A DNA stretch of 64,000 bases, from assembly GCA_050633785.1 (NCBI GenBank), contig JBOEHE010000018.1, forward strand, positions 1 to 64,000, read 5' to 3'. The stretch's first letter is position 1. Each line of letters opens with the position of its first letter. The DNA comes from CALKZN01 sp050633785. Its GTDB lineage: Bacteria; Pseudomonadota; Gammaproteobacteria; Arenicellales; Arenicellaceae. Made by a program: the position numbers and the translations under genes. The notes below the pieces were generated by a model that did not search any database, was not told the origin of the DNA, and was given only the letters and a program-made list of their open reading frames with translations. Positions 61,739 to 64,000 of the stretch are shown here, piece after piece.

Positions 61739-62074
61739 ATGTTTGAATTAATCTTGATAAATGCAGAACTTGGCCAAATGCTTAATAAAAATGGTGATAC
61801 ACATATCCGAGGTACAGAAGAATTTCAGCCTCAATTTGAATCAGAAGCCGAAGCTATTGAAGAAAAGGATAGATTACTGAATGAGTTTATTTATGCTGCA
61901 GTAATTATTAAAAACCTAGAAACGGACATGGTATCGCAAGAATATTGCAACGAAGAACTAGGACCAAAATTTAGGCAAGAAAAACATGAATATTATAAAT
62001 GGTGTTATCTACCATTTTATAAGAAGTGGTTTACACCAAAACCAAGTTTTAAATATTATGATGGCAAGCATTAA
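61739..62074 (+). CDS. Small protein of unknown function (cassette)
   Basis: ATG 61739 (or GTG 61736) gives about 111 residues. It is soluble and acidic with a basic aromatic tail (YKWCYLPFYKKWFTPKP). No family is recognised. It is supported by its place between attC sites and by the coding frame. Confidence 0.6.
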   Translation: MFELILINAELGQMLNKNGDTHIRGTEEFQPQFESEAEAIEEKDRLLNEFIYAAVIIKNLETDMVSQEYCNEELGPKFRQEKHEYYKWCYLPFYKKWFTPKPSFKYYDGKH

Positions 62075-62103
62075 TCAAAAGCACCTAATATGTGGGCGTT
62101 AGC
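62070..62103 (+). other. attC recombination site (array 2, third, truncated)
   Basis: Only TTAATCAAAAGCACC ... TGGGCGTTAGC, about 34 bases. The R'' box has lost its AAC. Confidence 0.55.
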
Positions 62104-62114
62104 ACTCAATAGTC

Positions 62115-62636
62115 ATGAACGAAATTGAAGCACGAGAAATTGTTAGTAAGCAAATAGTTGGAAAGCTAGAGGAATTTTCCTTGATGGATGAGTCTACTCA
62201 AGAGTTTGCTACTTGCTTTGCTTTTTATTACCAGAATAACGATTATATAAAGTCTCGCGATTTTAGAGAAATGAGTGTAGGTGCTGGCCCGGTCTTAGTT
62301 TGCAAACAATCGGGCTCAGTTTTTGAAACAGGCTCAACGTATTCAACTGAGCAATATGTCAAGGCATTTGAGTCATGCGGTGACCCGTTCGGTGAGCTGA
62401 CTAAAAATATTTCTGTATATGGTTGGCGCGAAGGCGCTAATAAAGTGGCAGCAACAAAACTGATTAAGGCTAAGTCCGGCCTAAATTTGCGAGATTCAAA
62501 AAACATTATCGATAAAACACTTAATAACGAAGAGTCACGTTTTTCTACGGAAAGTGTTGAAGAGTCGAGATTGGTAAATGAAGAACTCGTTGAGTATGGT
62601 TTTAAGTGTAAACAACTGTGGAGTAACCAGTGCTAA
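62115..62636 (+). CDS. YrhB/Imm35-like immunity-type protein with L7/L12-like C-terminal segment (cassette)
   Basis: The protein has 173 residues. Residues 1-100 match the YrhB pattern: VGAGPVLVCKQSGSVFETGSTYSTEQYVKAFE. Residues 108-140 (KVAATKLIKAKSGLNLRDSKNIIDKTL) follow the helix pattern of the ribosomal protein L7/L12 C-terminal domain (IKxVRxxTGLGLKEAKxxVE), which also appears in small stand-alone proteins. YrhB-type domains are annotated as toxin immunity proteins. Whether this one protects against a toxin is not shown. Confidence 0.7.
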   Translation: MNEIEAREIVSKQIVGKLEEFSLMDESTQEFATCFAFYYQNNDYIKSRDFREMSVGAGPVLVCKQSGSVFETGSTYSTEQYVKAFESCGDPFGELTKNISVYGWREGANKVAATKLIKAKSGLNLRDSKNIIDKTLNNEESRFSTESVEESRLVNEELVEYGFKCKQLWSNQC

Positions 62637-62683
62637 CAAGGCCATCAATCAACGGAAAAGTCTCAGCTTATGGCGGCGTTAAG
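62631..62683 (+). other. attC recombination site (array 2, fourth)
   Basis: TGCTAACAAGGCCATCAAT ... GGCGGCGTTAAG, 53 bases. Its left half equals the partial site at 22027 and the one at 20009. Confidence 0.85.
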
Positions 62684-62689
62684 AGATAA

Positions 62690-63040
62690 ATGAATCCTGA
62701 TTATATACGAATACTCGTTTTACTTTCACTCATTTTTGGATCGTTAATTATTAATGAGTTATCGAATTACCAGGATCTTGGTTTTAGTGTGTTTATTGGC
62801 ATCATTGGTGGGCTTCTAATGAGCTCTAATAAAGAGTGGCTGACAGATGCTAATGGTGCTCTTATATGCATAATCATAGGTTTGGTGTTGGCACCTGTAA
62901 CTTATTTATACATTAGTAGTTTTAATGTGACACCATCAAACAGTTACTTAGCAGACAGGGGTTATTACTTATCAATAGTTCTTATGATTGCAGGTAGTCT
63001 TAGGTTTGTTATTGGTATGGTATATGAAAAATACTATTAA
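62690..63040 (+). CDS. Small integral membrane protein of unknown function (cassette)
   Basis: The protein has 116 residues and three or four membrane segments (ILVLLSLIFGSLIINEL, FSVFIGIIGGLLM, ALICIIIGLVLAPVTYLYI, YLSIVLMIAGSLRFVIGMVY). No family is recognised. Confidence 0.65.
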   Translation: MNPDYIRILVLLSLIFGSLIINELSNYQDLGFSVFIGIIGGLLMSSNKEWLTDANGALICIIIGLVLAPVTYLYISSFNVTPSNSYLADRGYYLSIVLMIAGSLRFVIGMVYEKYY

Positions 63041-63071
63041 CAAGTCGCTACGCAGGTGGGTAAGGCGTTAT
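63035..63071 (+). other. attC recombination site (array 2, fifth, short)
   Basis: ATTAACAAGTCGC ... AAGGCGTTATG, about 37 bases. Short arms TCGC/TACGCAGG only. Confidence 0.6.
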
Positions 63072-63094
63072 GAGTTTACTTGGAGTGTGGGGTT

Positions 63095-63208
63095 GTGAGC
63101 AGAAACTTTGAGGTACCTGATGAGATAAATCTCATTGAAAGAGATTTCTACCCAACTGTTGAAGGTATGGGAGTCATTGATGCAATTGCTAGCATATTCA
63201 GCTTTTAG
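63095..63208 (+). CDS. Tiny cassette ORF, probably a remnant
   Basis: A GTG-started frame of 37 codons (FEVPDEINLIERDFYPTVEG, then MGVIDAIASIFSF). A separate short ATG frame from 63070 (MSLLGVWGCEQK) precedes it in another frame. It sits between two attC sites, so the interval is a cassette, but it may hold a truncated gene. Confidence 0.35.
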   Translation: MSRNFEVPDEINLIERDFYPTVEGMGVIDAIASIFSF

Positions 63209-63216
63209 AAATACTA

Positions 63217-63294
63217 CTCATAACAAGCACATGAAAAATGCTCCTTTCAGTCGCTCGACGCTCTCAAGCTCGCGCGGTTTACGTGGGCGTTAGA
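63217..63294 (+). other. attC recombination site (array 2, sixth)
   Basis: CTCATAACAAGCACATGAAAAA ... TACGTGGGCGTTAG, 78 bases, with a G/C-rich central stem. Confidence 0.82.
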
Positions 63295-63308
63295 CGTCAA
63301 GTTAAACC

Positions 63309-63773
63309 ATGCCATATTTTGTAAGAGCATTTTGTAAATCAAAAACTATCCCAACTATCGCTGAGATTGAGGACATCTTGAAAGCAGATTATCCCCAAGT
63401 CAATATAAAGACTGAAGATGCTAGAACTGGCCAATGGAAACATGCAGAGTACTACTATAAAAATAGTCATAAACCTGTAGTTTTGGAGTGCAATAAAAAC
63501 ACCTCACCTACTAGTCTTTGCGTCGAAGAATGCGAAGAATTTATCGAAAAGATTGGCAGTCCTGGCCTTTCCCTTGTAAAAAGAAAAGTGATACGACATC
63601 TTAAAAAAACACACTACATAATAAGTTGCCAGCTTTTAAATGACATTGACGAAAATGGCTACCATTTAAATGGTGAATTATTGAATATTTGTGTATCAAG
63701 ATATGAAGGCATAATTCAAGCTGATAGCGAAGGTTTCTATGACGGTTATAAGATTTCGGTAGTAATCAAATGA
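63309..63773 (+). CDS. Small protein of unknown function (cassette)
   Basis: The protein has 154 residues and is soluble, with mixed helix and strand. MPYFVRAFCKSKTIPTIAE and the paired Cys in SLCVEECEEF stand out. No family is recognised. Confidence 0.6.
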   Translation: MPYFVRAFCKSKTIPTIAEIEDILKADYPQVNIKTEDARTGQWKHAEYYYKNSHKPVVLECNKNTSPTSLCVEECEEFIEKIGSPGLSLVKRKVIRHLKKTHYIISCQLLNDIDENGYHLNGELLNICVSRYEGIIQADSEGFYDGYKISVVIK

Positions 63774-63855
63774 CGCCTAACAAGAACATGAAAAATCGCT
63801 TCACTGCGTTGCGCTGGAAACTCGCAAGCGAGTGTCTTTTATGTGGGCGCTAAGC
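63774..63855 (+). other. attC recombination site (array 2, seventh)
   Basis: CGCCTAACAAGAACATG ... ATGTGGGCGCTAAGC, 82 bases. The R' core is GCGCTAA instead of GCGTTAA. Confidence 0.75.
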
Positions 63856-63860
63856 ACTTT

Positions 63861-64000
63861 ATGAAAACAATATTTAAAATAGGCATAGCAACACTCGCAT
63901 CAATATTAGGTTTTTTTATTGGCGTGATTGCAGTTGTTCCTTTTGGGTATTTAGAAAAAGTGTATGTAATGTCTTCAGCATTAATTACTGCCAGCATATT
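63861..64000 (+). CDS. Start of a membrane protein (cassette), cut by the window end
   Basis: ATG 63861 directly follows an attC. The 46 visible codons encode a long hydrophobic stretch (IFKIGIATLASILGFFIGVI, then VVPFGYLEKVY). Function unknown; the rest lies outside. Confidence 0.6.
   Translation, partial: MKTIFKIGIATLASILGFFIGVIAVVPFGYLEKVYVMSSALITASI

Overview
The window looks like a chromosomal segment of an AT-leaning Gammaproteobacterium, probably a marine or host-associated lineage near Oceanospirillales/Alteromonadales. The clues are the uvrA / YajR-type MFS / ssb block, Vibrio-like integron cassettes, type III secretion (T3SS) genes and an Rhs element. I cannot name the species. Seven two-base N runs (20069, 27075, 30902, 33871, 34466, 35229, 36637) mark assembly joins. 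Five of them break a reading frame that one unknown base in place of the two Ns would restore.

Layout. 0-1.2 kb: C-terminal end of an Rhs protein with a toxin-like tip and a small following gene. 1.3-12.4 kb: DsbC-like thiol protein, membrane protein, a two-component pair, YHS protein, two AraC-type regulators, thiopurine methyltransferase, a carboxypeptidase-regulatory-repeat protein and a TauE/SafE permease. 12.4-17.6 kb: uvrA, MFS and ssb (core genome). 17.7-22.1 kb: a decayed integron, made of a broken integrase gene on the minus strand followed by plus-strand cassettes separated by attC sites. One cassette encodes what looks like two tandem copies of sigma-70 region 1.1. 22.1-25.1 kb: MoxR ATPase plus VWA/metallopeptidase-like partner. 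25.3-31.3 kb: an NAD/ADP-ribose operon (PRPP-synthetase-like, NadV-like, NrtR, 5'-nucleotidase, a crystallin-J1-associated protein, NADAR, macrodomain, DraG) behind a candidate operator. 31.4-36.8 kb: RidA, short LysR, sbcD and sbcC. 36.8-42.9 kb: an unknown acidic protein, then an ECF sigma / anti-sigma / subtilase operon divergent from a lipoprotein and a caspase-like protein.

43.1-59.6 kb is a T3SS island. It holds a LuxR-type regulator with a degenerate receiver, a split sctQ, and sctR, S, T and U, followed by likely secreted proteins: a 1088-residue protein with a complete amidohydrolase metal site, an HExxH metalloprotease, a 504-residue protein of unknown fold, a Gly/Asp/Ala-rich harpin-like protein and a helical protein. 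A palindrome of the form AGGGT-NN-ACCCT, more or less perfect, lies 59-78 bases before three of these genes and may coordinate them. A PfpI/MocR pair, a membrane protein and an Rhs scrap interrupt the island.

59.7-64 kb is a second cassette array (HNH protein, K+-channel-like protein, YrhB-like protein and several unknowns) that runs off the window end.

The strongest candidates for new biology are: (i) the ADP-ribose-to-NAD operon, in which three de-ADP-ribosylating families may feed a NARP1-like two-enzyme NAD+ rebuilding route controlled by an ADP-ribose-sensing repressor; (ii) the amidohydrolase and metalloprotease putative T3SS effectors with their shared palindrome; (iii) the tandem sigma-1.1 cassette protein; and (iv) the sigma-factor-linked subtilase plus caspase-like locus.
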